In this document: positions 28,566-37,383 of the stretch, in pieces
Position numbering within the stretch: the stretch's first letter is position 1
Layout: each line of letters starts with the position of its first letter
Assembly (NCBI RefSeq): GCF_014305095.1
Contig: NZ_JACRUI010000002.1
Span: 310,001 to 374,000, forward strand
Direction of reading: 5' to 3'
DNA: 64,000 bases
Source: Flavobacterium kayseriense
GTDB lineage: Bacteria > Bacteroidota > Bacteroidia > Flavobacteriales > Flavobacteriaceae
Notes under the pieces: model-generated
The model's database searches: none
Told to the model about the DNA's origin: nothing
Seen by the model: the letters and a program-made list of their open reading frames with translations, nothing else
Made by a program: the position numbers and the translations under genes

Positions 28566-29024
28566 CTACTTAACTCGTACACTCCATTCAAAATCCATTT
28601 CTGATACTTGAATTCCCTTTTCGTCAGTTCCAATAGACTTCATCCAAAAAGTTTGACCCTCACCTGTTGCAATAGTTGCCTTCATTGCTTGCTCGATTAA
28701 ATGACCATCTTTACACTCAAAAGTTATTAGTCCTGTCGCCTTTTTAGTAAAATTACCTTTGTTATTTGCTACCAACATTGATATTTTGCGTCCACTCTTT
28801 TGAATCTGGTACATTACTAGAGCACCCGTTGCTAGCTCAGCCGCCATAGCTTGAACAGCAAAATACATGGAATTAAAAGGGTTTTGATTGATCCAGCGGT
28901 GTTTTACTTTTACAACACAATGACTCTCATCTAATTCTTTTACACGTACCCCACATATAAAAGCAGATGGTAATTTAAAAAATAAAAATTTGTTGAGTTT
29001 TGATGCTGTAAGTTTCATAGACAC
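28566..29024 (-). CDS. DUF4442 hot-dog fold protein, thioesterase-like
   Basis: A 152-residue protein whose pattern fits DUF4442 in the hot-dog thioesterase superfamily: KHRWINQNPFNSMYFAVQAMAAELATGALVM carries the N-P-F-N-S-M motif and central helix. It is followed by strands KISMLVANNKGNFTKKATGLITFEC. Such proteins hydrolyse or bind acyl-CoA-like thioesters, but the substrate is not known. No signal peptide is present, so it is cytosolic. It is a single gene with its own terminator and no clear exact promoter. Confidence 0.83.
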   Translation of the reverse strand: MSMKLTASKLNKFLFFKLPSAFICGVRVKELDESHCVVKVKHRWINQNPFNSMYFAVQAMAAELATGALVMYQIQKSGRKISMLVANNKGNFTKKATGLITFECKDGHLIEQAMKATIATGEGQTFWMKSIGTDEKGIQVSEMDFEWSVRVK

Positions 29025-29134
29025 TGGTTTTGAGGCTAAAATACAAAAAATTACTATGCGTACATAATAAATTAATTTGTTAATTTTATGTTAACTTTTA
29101 CTACTATGCGATACAAGATACCATTCTTTAGATA

Positions 29135-29142
29135 TATATTTG
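29135..29142 (+). promoter_or_regulatory. -7 box upstream of the DUF4870 gene
   Basis: TATATTTG fits TAnnTTTG; the -33 TTG is not at the exact distance. The transcript would have an 85-base leader before the ATG at 29234. Confidence 0.45.
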
Positions 29143-29233
29143 CATAAGAAATTACTAGGCCGACTAAAGCTAACCTGTATTAATTTTAATCATCATCAAA
29201 GCCAAGAATAAAATTGGCATAAAATCAATCAAA

Positions 29234-29689
29234 ATGGAAAACACAACCGAAAAAAACATTGCAACTTTTACACACTTGAGCACATTGACTCAGTATTTTA
29301 TTCCTTTTGGAAATTATATTTTTCCAATACTTTTATGGTCTTCTAAAAAAGACAAATCAGAATTTGTCGATTTTCATGGAAAGCAAGTCCTGAATTTTCA
29401 ATTGAGTATTTTATTGTACTCTATCCTTACAGCATTAATTGCTATTCCTATTTTACTTGTTACAATTTTTAATAATGTTTCCCTAGATGCGGTGATCAAC
29501 GATGATAACTTTGTCGTAAATAATTTTAATTTTAGTAATCAAATAGGTTTAATAACTGTAGGATTAACTGCCGTTTTTCTTTTTGGTTGTTTAAAAGTAG
29601 CGGAGTTTTTTTTAATCATATACGCGGCGATTAAAACGTCAAATGGAGAACGTTATAAATATCCTATCACCATACCGTTTATCAAATAA
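29234..29689 (+). CDS. DUF4870 (Tic20-like) membrane protein
   Basis: A 151-residue protein with about three to four membrane helices: one around TLTQYFIPFGNYIFPILLW (about 14-35), one at about 55-80 (LSILLYSILTALIAIPILLV), and two near the end (about 110-140). The motif DFHGKQVLNFQLS between the first two is a mark of DUF4870, a family of small membrane proteins related to Tic20. The function is unknown. It lies upstream of the padR-pspC-GIN cluster on the same strand, separated by a hairpin repeat element, and may belong to the same envelope-related region. Confidence 0.83.
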   Translation: MENTTEKNIATFTHLSTLTQYFIPFGNYIFPILLWSSKKDKSEFVDFHGKQVLNFQLSILLYSILTALIAIPILLVTIFNNVSLDAVINDDNFVVNNFNFSNQIGLITVGLTAVFLFGCLKVAEFFLIIYAAIKTSNGERYKYPITIPFIK

Positions 29690-29696
29690 AATACTC

Positions 29697-29777
29697 CTAG
29701 CCCTGATAGCAGTGGAAATCCTTTTTACTTTTTTGAAAAAAAATAAAAAGATTGCAGCGAATAGCAGGATTAGCTTC
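29697..29777 (+). repeat. Dispersed hairpin element, copy 1
   Basis: An 81-base structured intergenic element after the DUF4870 stop. 5' half: CTAGCCCTGATAGCAGTGG; 3' half: AGCGAATAGCAGGATTAGCT. Outer pairs AGC/GCT and CCTG/CAGG enclose an inner hairpin (AATC...TTTTTA with TAAAAA...GATT). A second copy with the same ends but a different inner hairpin lies at 61327-61421. Confidence 0.7.
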
Positions 29778-29847
29778 AAATAAAAATCATCAATTATCAA
29801 TCAAAAAATGAATAGCTTAATCAACAAAAAAATCAAAAAAACAAATT

Positions 29848-30177
29848 ATGAACATTGAAAACACAAAAGCCCAGATGCGTAAAGGTGTTCTCGAGTTTTG
29901 CATCTTATCTGTACTAAAAGAGAAAGATGCTTATACATCAGAAATACTTGACACTTTAAAAAACGCAAAATTACTTGTGGTAGAGGGTACAATTTACCCA
30001 CTGTTAACACGATTAAAAAATGACGGTTTATTGAACTACCGTTGGGAAGAATCGACCTCAGGACCACCCAGAAAATACTATGGTCTCACTGAAATAGGCC
30101 AAACCTTTTTGAACGAACTTAGTGGCACTTGGACTGAATTGTCTGATGCCGTAAACCTTATAACCAACCAAAAATAA
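29848..30177 (+). CDS. PadR-family transcriptional regulator
   Basis: A 109-residue PadR winged helix protein: KGVLEFCILSVLKEKDAYTSEILDTL (helices 1-3), VVEGTIYPLLTRLKNDGLL (recognition helix, residues about 44-62) and the wing SGPPRKYYGLTEIGQTFL. It is of the short PadR-s2 type without a long C-terminal domain. The pspC gene starts 5 bases after its stop, and two GIN-domain genes follow; PadR very likely represses this operon and itself. Related Bacteroidota gene sets occur with a PadR regulator, so the signal may be envelope stress or a membrane-active compound, which is inference. Confidence 0.9.
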   Translation: MNIENTKAQMRKGVLEFCILSVLKEKDAYTSEILDTLKNAKLLVVEGTIYPLLTRLKNDGLLNYRWEESTSGPPRKYYGLTEIGQTFLNELSGTWTELSDAVNLITNQK

Positions 30178-30182
30178 AAGTC

Positions 30183-31943
30183 ATGAACAAAACTGTAAAT
30201 ATAAACCTAGGCGGAATGTTCTTTCATATAGACGAAGATGCATACCAAAAATTAACACGCTATTTTGATGCTATAAAGCGTTCTCTCAACAACTCATCGG
30301 GACAAGATGAGATTATAAAAGATATCGAAATGAGAGTTTCGGAACTATTAAATGAGAAACAAAAAAGCGACAAACATGTTGTGGGATTAAAAGATGTAGA
30401 CGAAGTTATTACCATAATGGGACAACCTGAAGACTATATTATTGAAGACGAAAACACAAACAATCAGCAAACGTATAATTATAGTACAACTGGTAGTAGA
30501 TCAAGAAAATTGTACCGTGATAAAGACAAAGGCATGCTTGGAGGCGTGGCTGCTGGATTAGGATTTTACTTTGGGATTGACACTGTATGGATCAGGATTG
30601 TTCTTATTCTGTTAGTTTTTGCAGGGTTCGGCACCGGTATTATTGCTTACATCATTTTGTGGGTAGTTACTCCTGAAGCGATTACAACCTCTGAAAAACT
30701 AGAGATGACTGGCGAGCCTGTTAATATCTCGAACATCGAAAAAAAAGTAAGAGAAGAGTATGAAAATGTATCTCAAAAATTTAAAAATGGCGATTATGAC
30801 AAATACGGTAACCAAATAAAAACTGGAGCTGGTAAAGTGGGAAGCTCATTAGGTGACTTTATTATGACTGTTTTTAAGATTTTTGCTAAGTTCCTTGGTA
30901 TCATTTTAATTATGACAGGTTTAACGACATTGATTTTCTTATTGATAGGCGTGTTCACTTTAGGTACAAATGCCTTTATTGATTTTCCTTGGCAAGGATT
31001 TGTAGAAGCAGGAAATTATACGGACTACCCTATTTGGTCGTTTGGATTGCTAATGTTTTTTGCAGTTGGAATTCCGTTCTTTTTCTTAACAGTATTAGGG
31101 TTCAAATTATTAGCTCCTGGGATGAAGTCAATAGGAAGTATCGCTAAATACACACTTTTAGCTTTGTGGATTATCGCTGTTGCCTTAGCTATTTCGCTAG
31201 GAATTAAGCAAGCATCAGCATTTGCATCTGATGGCCGAGTGGTGAAAAAAGAAACAATTAACCTTATGCCAAATGACACTTTATTCGTGAAGTTCAAGCA
31301 CAATGCTTATTATTCAAAAAGCATTGATGATCATGATAATTTTAAAATTACACAAGACTCCTTGAGTAATAATGTAATTTATTCAAACCATGTAAGTTTA
31401 AAAATAGAACGTACAGATGAAAAGTTACCTTACCTGCAAATAGAGAAAGAAGCAAAAGGAAATTCATTATCTGAAGCTAAAAAAAGAGCCGAATTGATTA
31501 AATACAGTTATAAAATAGTTGGAAATCAAATCATTTTAGACAACTACCTGCTCTCTAATCTAAAAGATAAATTTCGTGATCAAGAAGTAGCCATTACATT
31601 GTACCTCCCAGAGGGAACACTTTTTAAAGCAGATACTAGCGTTCAAGAATATGACAGATCTAACGATGAGTTTTTTAACTTGCACTATAGCTCTGGTAAA
31701 TATTTATATCAAGTAATGGAAAATAAAGTACGTTGTTTAGACTGTCCAGCAGATGAAAATGAATATGATGACGTTGACAGTGAATATGATGAAGAAATCA
31801 ATCTTCAAGCAACGGATGATCAGAACAATTCAATTATAATTAGCAAAAATGGAGTAACGATAACTACTGATTCTACTAATACTAAAAAAAGTTCTAGTCG
31901 ACTAAGAGTGAATAAAAATGGGATAATTATTAAAACAAATTAA
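30183..31943 (+). CDS. PspC-domain membrane protein
   Basis: A 586-residue protein with a cytoplasmic N-terminal part (MNKTVNINLGGMFFHIDEDAYQ), a PspC domain at about residues 103-165 (RKLYRDKDKGMLGGVAAGLG, then the amphipathic helix and VWIRIVLILLVF) and three more membrane helices (about 230-265, 285-310, 320-345). A C-terminal extracytoplasmic domain of about 240 residues follows; it contains Asp/Glu-rich tails and a Cys pair (CLDCP, about 519-523). PspC senses or handles membrane stress in other bacteria; the long C-terminal domain is specific to Bacteroidota. It sits in the operon with the PadR gene upstream and the GIN lipoprotein 2 bases downstream. Confidence 0.88.
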   Translation: MNKTVNINLGGMFFHIDEDAYQKLTRYFDAIKRSLNNSSGQDEIIKDIEMRVSELLNEKQKSDKHVVGLKDVDEVITIMGQPEDYIIEDENTNNQQTYNYSTTGSRSRKLYRDKDKGMLGGVAAGLGFYFGIDTVWIRIVLILLVFAGFGTGIIAYIILWVVTPEAITTSEKLEMTGEPVNISNIEKKVREEYENVSQKFKNGDYDKYGNQIKTGAGKVGSSLGDFIMTVFKIFAKFLGIILIMTGLTTLIFLLIGVFTLGTNAFIDFPWQGFVEAGNYTDYPIWSFGLLMFFAVGIPFFFLTVLGFKLLAPGMKSIGSIAKYTLLALWIIAVALAISLGIKQASAFASDGRVVKKETINLMPNDTLFVKFKHNAYYSKSIDDHDNFKITQDSLSNNVIYSNHVSLKIERTDEKLPYLQIEKEAKGNSLSEAKKRAELIKYSYKIVGNQIILDNYLLSNLKDKFRDQEVAITLYLPEGTLFKADTSVQEYDRSNDEFFNLHYSSGKYLYQVMENKVRCLDCPADENEYDDVDSEYDEEINLQATDDQNNSIIISKNGVTITTDSTNTKKSSSRLRVNKNGIIIKTN

Positions 31944-31945
31944 TC

Positions 31946-32686
31946 ATGATCAAAATTATATCACTACTAACAAAATTTGTTATTGCACTACTATGTTCAG
32001 TGCTGTTTGCATCCTGCAACCACACTATCAACTTAAAATCAATAACCGGTAGCGGCACTGTTGAGAAAGAGAATAGAACTGTAACTAATCCGTTCAAGAG
32101 CATAGAAGTAAGTAACGCGATCGATCTAGTGCTAGAACAATCAGATAAAACTGAAATCACAGTTGAAGCCGACGATAATCTAATCAGTAGCATAAGAACT
32201 AGAATAGAAAATGGCGTTTTAGTTATTGACTGCGACTACAATTCGTTCCTTGATATTGAATCTAAAAAAGTAATCGTAAAAATGCCTCTTATAGAAGAAT
32301 TAAAAGCCTCAAGCTCATCTTCTATATCAGGTACCAATACTTTAAAAGGGGAAGAAATTGTGATAAGAGCTTCCAGTGCAGCTAATATTAAGCTCGATTT
32401 GGAATATGATCGTGTGAACGCAAAAGCGAGTAGTGCTAGCACAATTGTCATGTATGGATTAGCCTTAGATTTAAATGCTAATTCATCTAGCGGAAGCGAG
32501 ATTGAAGCTGATGATCTTTTATCAAATGAGGTTATAGCGGCAGCTTCTAGTGGTGCATCTATTAAGACACATCCTATTGTAAGGTTAAAAGCTAAAGCGT
32601 CAAGTGGCGGAAGTATTGAATACTCTAAAACGCCCAAATCAATGGAACGTCGAGTGTCGTCAGGTGGAAGCGTCGATAAAATATAG
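31946..32686 (+). CDS. GIN-domain (DUF2807) lipoprotein
   Basis: A 246-residue protein with a lipoprotein signal ending LFASC (Cys24). A GIN/DUF2807 domain follows, a right-handed beta-helix-like fold of repeating short strands: FKSIEVSNAIDLVLEQSDKTEITVEADDNL, then SSSSISGTN, ASSAANIKL, ASSASTIVM, ANSSSGSEI, ASSGASIKT, ASSGGSIEY, RVSSGGSV. The repeated ASS/SSG turns space about 20 residues apart and build a stacked solenoid. Function is unknown. It starts 2 bases after pspC and is followed by a terminator. Confidence 0.87.
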   Translation: MIKIISLLTKFVIALLCSVLFASCNHTINLKSITGSGTVEKENRTVTNPFKSIEVSNAIDLVLEQSDKTEITVEADDNLISSIRTRIENGVLVIDCDYNSFLDIESKKVIVKMPLIEELKASSSSSISGTNTLKGEEIVIRASSAANIKLDLEYDRVNAKASSASTIVMYGLALDLNANSSSGSEIEADDLLSNEVIAAASSGASIKTHPIVRLKAKASSGGSIEYSKTPKSMERRVSSGGSVDKI

Positions 32687-32710
32687 GTTAACATTATCCT
32701 AATACGTAAA

Positions 32711-32739
32711 AAAATCATTCTAGTCAGGATGATTTTTTT
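32711..32739 (+). terminator. Terminator after the first GIN gene
   Basis: Arms 32712-32721 and 32726-32735 form a 10-bp stem (one G-U) with a 4-base loop and a T run. The TACTTTTG box of the next gene begins in its tail. Confidence 0.78.
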
Positions 32740-32746
32740 ACTTTTG
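32739..32746 (+). promoter_or_regulatory. -7 box for the second GIN gene
   Basis: TACTTTTG lies 17 bases before the ATG at 32763. No exact TTG is at -33, so it is a partial match to the promoter form. Confidence 0.45.
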
Positions 32747-32762
32747 CAGTAAAGTAAACACT

Positions 32763-33599
32763 ATGAAAATGAAACATTCGATAGCCGTATTTTTAATCTT
32801 ATTAGCAACCTCTTTTGCAGTAGCGCAAAAAAAAGAAAGAATAAAAGGTTCTAAAATAGTAACAACAATAGTCAAGGAAATAAGCAACTTTAACCATCTT
32901 GAAGTGAATGATAACATCGAGGTTTATCTTGAAAAAGGAGCAACTTCGTTTGTATCAATAGAAGCCGATGATAATTTACAGGATGAAATAGCAATAACAT
33001 CCGTGGGTGCTACGCTGCAACTGCATACCATTAAAACAATTACTCGTTTTAAGAAACTAATTGTTAGAATCACTTACGCAAATGAAATCAATAGCATAAC
33101 TACAAAGAACGATGCTATAGTAAATGCAATTCAAGAAATTCACACAGATAATTTGACCTTAAAATCTATAGATGATTCTAAACTATTTGTAAACATTGTG
33201 GCAAAAAACTTTGCATTGCAAACCGACAATAAATCTAGCTTGGAATTAAATCTTAAAGGTGAGACTGCAAAAATCGTGATGAGCGAGAGTTCGCAATTAA
33301 AAGCATTAGTAAATGTAACCGACTTTACTTTTGACCAATACCAAAAGACAGTGGCAAGAATAGAAGGAGCAGCTAAGACAGGAGCAATTAGGCTGGATAA
33401 CACTACTCAGCTTACCGCTGAAAAACTACAAATTAACAAACTTATAATCATCACAGAACAATCAGCAGCGTGCAGTGTTAATGCAGAAAAAGAAATTGAA
33501 ATTAGCGCTAGTGAACGATCTGAAATTCAACTTTATGGAAATCCTAAAATTGAAATAAAACGATTTGATGATGAAGCTAAATTATTAAAAAAGAAGTAA
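32763..33599 (+). CDS. GIN-domain (DUF2807) secreted protein
   Basis: A 278-residue protein with a signal peptide (MKMKHSIAVFLILLATSFAVAQ) but no lipobox Cys. The DUF2807 region (about 40-260) repeats short strands: ISNFNHLEVNDNIEVYLEKG, VSIEADDNLQDEI, LTLKSIDDSKLFV, and AKIVMSESSQLKALV, consistent with a beta-helix. It is a paralogue of the GIN lipoprotein just upstream. A terminator and an own -7 box separate the two, so it may be expressed independently but in the same stimulon. The cellular role is unknown. Confidence 0.85.
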   Translation: MKMKHSIAVFLILLATSFAVAQKKERIKGSKIVTTIVKEISNFNHLEVNDNIEVYLEKGATSFVSIEADDNLQDEIAITSVGATLQLHTIKTITRFKKLIVRITYANEINSITTKNDAIVNAIQEIHTDNLTLKSIDDSKLFVNIVAKNFALQTDNKSSLELNLKGETAKIVMSESSQLKALVNVTDFTFDQYQKTVARIEGAAKTGAIRLDNTTQLTAEKLQINKLIIITEQSAACSVNAEKEIEISASERSEIQLYGNPKIEIKRFDDEAKLLKKK

Positions 33600-33621
33600 T
33601 TCTACCTCAGCTTAAAACAAA

Positions 33622-33657
33622 AAAAGTCCCATGTTACAAATTGTAAATGGGACTTTT
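33622..33657 (-). terminator. Terminator after trxB
   Basis: An 11-bp perfect stem (33622-33632 with 33647-33657); the minus strand continues with T. It may work for both convergent genes. Confidence 0.83.
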
Positions 33658-33684
33658 ATGTTTATTCTAAATCTAATTATTTTT

Positions 33685-34632
33685 TTATTCTTGTGCAGCT
33701 AAATATCTTTCGGCATCAAGTGCAGCCATACATCCCGTACCTGCAGCAGTAATTGCTTGACGGTACACATGATCAGCAGCATCACCAGCTACAAAAACAC
33801 CAGTAACATTTGTCTTAGAACTACCTGGAGTATTTACAATATAACCTGTTTCGTCAAGAGTAATAAAGTCCTTAAAAATATCAGTATTAGGTTTGTGTCC
33901 AATAGCTACAAAGAAACCAGTAGCAGGAATATCAAATTCTTCATTGGTAGTTTTATTCAATGCTTTTACGCCAGTAACTACTTGCTCGTCTCCAAGTACC
34001 TCAACCGTATCATGATTCATTAAAATAGTAATGTTCTCGGTTTTACGAACGCGTTCTTCCATGATTTTAGAGGCTCTGAATTTTTCGCTTCTTACTAGCA
34101 TGGTTACTTTTTTACATAATTTAGAAAGATAATGTGCTTCTTCACAAGCAGAATCTCCTGCTCCTACAATTACCACTTCTTGATTTCTGTAGAAAAAACC
34201 ATCGCAAACAGCACAAGCCGAAACTCCACCACCCATTTTTAGGTAATGTTGCTCAGATGCTAATCCTAAATATTTAGCCGATGCACCTGTGGATATAATA
34301 ACTGTTTCACAGTGTAATTCGATGGTATTGTTAATCCATACTTTATGAATATCACCTGAGAAATCAACTTTAGTAGCCCATCCATCACGTACGTCTGTAC
34401 CAAAACGCTCTGCTTGCGCTTGCAATCCCACCATCATTTCAGGTCCTGTAATTCCTTCTGGATTACCAGGCCAATTCTCTACTTCATTAGTAGTCGTTAA
34501 TTGACCACCCGGTTGCATTCCTTGGTATACTACAGGATTCATATTAGCTCTAGCTGCATAAATTGCTGCTGTATAACCTGCTGGTCCCGAACCTATAATT
34601 AGGCATTTTATTTTTTCGATTGTATCTGACAT
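33685..34632 (-). CDS. trxB: Thioredoxin reductase
   Basis: A 315-residue flavoprotein. FAD-binding GSGPAG lies at residues 14-19, the redox pair is C140-C143 (SACAVCDGFF), the NADPH-binding GAGDSA is at about 157, and the FAD motif VFVAGDAAD is near the C-terminus. It transfers electrons from NADPH to thioredoxin. Length and motif order match the low-molecular-weight bacterial enzyme. A minus-strand -7 box TATTTTTG (34663-34670) lies about 30 bases before the start. Confidence 0.96.
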   Translation of the reverse strand: MSDTIEKIKCLIIGSGPAGYTAAIYAARANMNPVVYQGMQPGGQLTTTNEVENWPGNPEGITGPEMMVGLQAQAERFGTDVRDGWATKVDFSGDIHKVWINNTIELHCETVIISTGASAKYLGLASEQHYLKMGGGVSACAVCDGFFYRNQEVVIVGAGDSACEEAHYLSKLCKKVTMLVRSEKFRASKIMEERVRKTENITILMNHDTVEVLGDEQVVTGVKALNKTTNEEFDIPATGFFVAIGHKPNTDIFKDFITLDETGYIVNTPGSSKTNVTGVFVAGDAADHVYRQAITAAGTGCMAALDAERYLAAQE

Positions 34633-35172
34633 AGTGCTATTCTATTTTTTTTAAAAACAGTACAAAAATAAGTTTTATTTACCGAAATACTTAAAAGCTG
34701 CAATCAGTTTTTGCTATTTGGTAATAAAAAAACCCTTTCTGCAGAAACAGAAAGGATTTTCCCTAGAGTCATCGACTTACAAACAAATACATTTTAACAC
34801 GGAACTATTTACTATTAGAATACAGCAAAGTACCTTGACAACTCTAAAATTTTACTTTTAAATTAATTAATACCTTTTATTAATTGTATCAGAAAAAAAC
34901 ACAGAATGTTTAGTATTGTTCTAAACTGTATTCTTTTAGATTAAAATACTTTTTTTAGCCAATCTATTCTACTACATTTACAAGAGTACTTCATTTTCAA
35001 TATCATAGTGTCTAGTATCCTACTGACAGCAGTACTTTACCTCTAGAGTAAAATCACTCACAACTTAATTTTTATTCGAAAATATATCTAAAATCAAAGT
35101 GGAGTCCAGAACCCACCAAAAACGGGGCGTATTCCGAAAAGCCACAGAGTAGGACAAAATAATTCTTTTAAT
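34633..35172. other. AT-rich intergenic region upstream of trxB
   Basis: 540 bases. It contains an 8-bp hairpin at 34734-34755 (CCTTTCTG with CAGAAAGG) with a weak T tail on the plus strand. The rest shows no gene; a short more GC-rich stretch near 35100-35150 (ACCCACC.., CGGGGCG) resembles no feature I can name. Confidence 0.55.
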
Positions 35173-35358
35173 ATGTTTTATAAATTTGATTTAACAGACA
35201 AATTGCTATTCGTTGCTGCTTTTGCTTCTTTAATTTATTCAGAAGTTTTGTTTTTTAATGGTTTTGAAAATCAAGCTATATTCATTGGACTTTGGGTACC
35301 ATCGATCTTATGTTTTGGCATTTACTTACATCTAATAAAGAAAAATAAAAATGACTGA
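35173..35358 (+). CDS. Small membrane protein, function unknown
   Basis: A 61-residue protein with two membrane helices (about 10-30, LLFVAAFASLIYSEVLFF, and 35-54, AIFIGLWVPSILCFGIYL) and a short Lys-rich tail (KKNKND). There is no family I can name. The second helix and tail overlap an 8-base stretch with the next small gene, which suggests the two small proteins are made together as a membrane pair. AT content and codon use match the neighbours. Confidence 0.65.
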   Translation: MFYKFDLTDKLLFVAAFASLIYSEVLFFNGFENQAIFIGLWVPSILCFGIYLHLIKKNKND

Positions 35359-35485
35359 TTTTATACCCTACTTTGCAGGGATAATTACCCTGCTTTTTGG
35401 AATTGCGTTTGCATATGCAATTACAACTACACAAAAAAAAGACCAAGAAATGAAAAGAAAGATTGAAGAAAGTAGAAACAAATAG
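35351..35485 (+). CDS. Very small single-helix membrane protein
   Basis: A 44-residue frame, MTDFIPYFAGIITLLFG then a Lys/Glu-rich tail (QKKDQEMKRKIEESRNK). It begins 8 bases before the stop of the 61-residue gene, the type of overlap used for translational coupling. One membrane helix (about 7-25) is followed by a charged, probably helical tail, as in small subunits of membrane complexes. No named family is recognised. It is too short for usual gene callers and could be missed. Confidence 0.6.
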   Translation: MTDFIPYFAGIITLLFGIAFAYAITTTQKKDQEMKRKIEESRNK

Positions 35486-35634
35486 CTTTCATTACGGAAT
35501 ACTTTATTATTTTTTGCTCTTTTTACCGCTTCAAAAAAAGTAAAAACAGGGATGAATTCACAGCTTTATTTATACAATTAGCATAGCAATCCCTATCCTT
35601 ACTATTTGAAAGTATTTGAAGATATATTTACTAA

Positions 35635-35665
35635 AAAGAGGCAATCACAAAAGATTAGCCTCTTT
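35635..35665 (-). terminator. Terminator after aceA
   Basis: An 8-bp stem (AAAGAGGC with GCCTCTTT) with an added inner ATC/GAT-like pairing; the minus strand continues with T. Confidence 0.65.
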
Positions 35666-35684
35666 ACATTCTAGTAAACAAATA

Positions 35685-37310
35685 TTATTTTTCTAAAACT
35701 AATTCTCTCTTTTGCTCTATTTTTTTACTTTCAAACTGATCACTAGTGTTTTTAGCTCCATCAGCTTTTAAAGCTTTTTCCCCTGCAAAAAACGTTTTAT
35801 GATCATCTCCTAGGTTAGACCCAGCCATTCTCTGATGTTTTACGCAAGCAACCCCTTTTCGAATTTCTTGTCTTTGCACTCCTTTTACGTAAGCTAACAT
35901 TCCTTCATTGCCATAGTATCCCTGAGACAAATCATTCATATGAAGCGCTGTTGTGTGGTAGGTAGGTAACGTTATTAGGTGGTGAAAAATCCCCGCCTCT
36001 TTAGAGCTATCTTTTTGGAACGTTCTAATTTTATCGTCGGCACGATGACATAATTCAGAGTTATCATAAGCTACATCCATCAAATTATTCCTATCATAGC
36101 CCGTCATGTTTTCACCTTCGGCTAACATATCATCATAGGCTTGATTACGGAAATTTAGTGTCCAGTTAAAGGATGGCGAATTGTTATACACTAATTTAGC
36201 ATTAGGTACCACTTCTCTAATTCGGTTTACCATATGCGCAATTTGTTTTACATTGGGCGTTGGTGTCTCTATCCATAAAAGATCTGCTCCGTTTTGCAAA
36301 CTAGTAATACAATCTAAGACCACTCTATCGATATTAGATCCATCTTTAAATTGATATAAACCATTAGGTAGCCTTACAGGTCGCACTAATTTACCATCTC
36401 TTTTGAGCAAAACGTCATCTTCTCTTGCTTGGCTAATCGATATTTCTTCTGCTTCCACAAAAGCTAAATACTTCGAAGCCAAATCACCGGGTTCTGTACT
36501 TACTGGTAACTTTTGAGTCAGACTCGCTCCTTCAGAATCTGTTCTTGCTACAATAACACCTTCATCAACTCCTAATTCTAAAAACGCATAGCGAATTGCA
36601 TTAATTTTAGCCAAAAAGTCTTCGTGCGGCACCGTTACTTTTCCGTCTTGATGCCCACATTGCTTAGCATCTGAAACCTGATTTTCGATTTGAATTGCAC
36701 AAGCGCCAGCTTCAATCATTTTTTTCGTCAATAAATAGGTAGCTTCTTCATTCCCAAATCCAGCATCTATATCAGCAATTATGGGAACAATATGTGTTTC
36801 GAAATTATCGATTTGTTCCTGTACATCTTCTCCCTTCTCAAGTTTTCTGAATAAATCATTTAACTCGATAGCATCTGCTTGACGCAGAAAATCATATATT
36901 TCCTTTATTAAGTTGGGAACAGTCGTTTTTTCGTGCATAGATTGATCTGGCAAAGGACCAAATTCAGAGCGCAATGCTGCAATCATCCATCCTGACAAGT
37001 AGATATATCTTTTACTGGTAGTCTTATGGTGTTTTTTTACTGCAATAATATTTTGTTGGGCAACAAACCCGTGCCATGAACCAAGTGATTGTGTATAATT
37101 AGAAGCATTTGCATCATACTCTGCCATATCTTTCCTCATAATAGCAGCCGTATATTTAGCGATATCTAAACCCGTTTTAAATCGATTTTGAGTTGCCATT
37201 CTCGCAGCACTTTCTGGACTTATTGCGTCCCAAGTAGTCCCATATTTCGCTTTTAAATCTCTTACCGTTTGTAAAGCGGAACTATAATTGCTTTGTTCTA
37301 AATTTTTCAT
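35685..37310 (-). CDS. aceA: Isocitrate lyase
   Basis: A 541-residue enzyme of the long isocitrate lyase type. The active-site loop reads K216-Q-C218-G-H220 (KKCGH in E. coli), preceded by IADIDAGFGNEEATYLLTK (metal-binding) and IQIENQ. It splits isocitrate into glyoxylate and succinate. The Lys to Gln change at the second position is a difference from the KKCGH consensus but leaves the catalytic Cys. It follows aceB by 73 bases on the same strand, so both form the glyoxylate shunt operon. Confidence 0.95.
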   Translation of the reverse strand: MKNLEQSNYSSALQTVRDLKAKYGTTWDAISPESAARMATQNRFKTGLDIAKYTAAIMRKDMAEYDANASNYTQSLGSWHGFVAQQNIIAVKKHHKTTSKRYIYLSGWMIAALRSEFGPLPDQSMHEKTTVPNLIKEIYDFLRQADAIELNDLFRKLEKGEDVQEQIDNFETHIVPIIADIDAGFGNEEATYLLTKKMIEAGACAIQIENQVSDAKQCGHQDGKVTVPHEDFLAKINAIRYAFLELGVDEGVIVARTDSEGASLTQKLPVSTEPGDLASKYLAFVEAEEISISQAREDDVLLKRDGKLVRPVRLPNGLYQFKDGSNIDRVVLDCITSLQNGADLLWIETPTPNVKQIAHMVNRIREVVPNAKLVYNNSPSFNWTLNFRNQAYDDMLAEGENMTGYDRNNLMDVAYDNSELCHRADDKIRTFQKDSSKEAGIFHHLITLPTYHTTALHMNDLSQGYYGNEGMLAYVKGVQRQEIRKGVACVKHQRMAGSNLGDDHKTFFAGEKALKADGAKNTSDQFESKKIEQKRELVLEK

Positions 37311-37383
37311 AATTTTGTGTTAGTTATTAATACTAGTAATTAGATCCTGTTGATTGTGTCCGCAATCGCAGGGTTGTTTTTTT

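Noticed and set aside
34734-34755. Possible RNA gene in the trxB upstream gap
   Set aside because: Only one short hairpin with a weak T tail; no promoter or closing stem.
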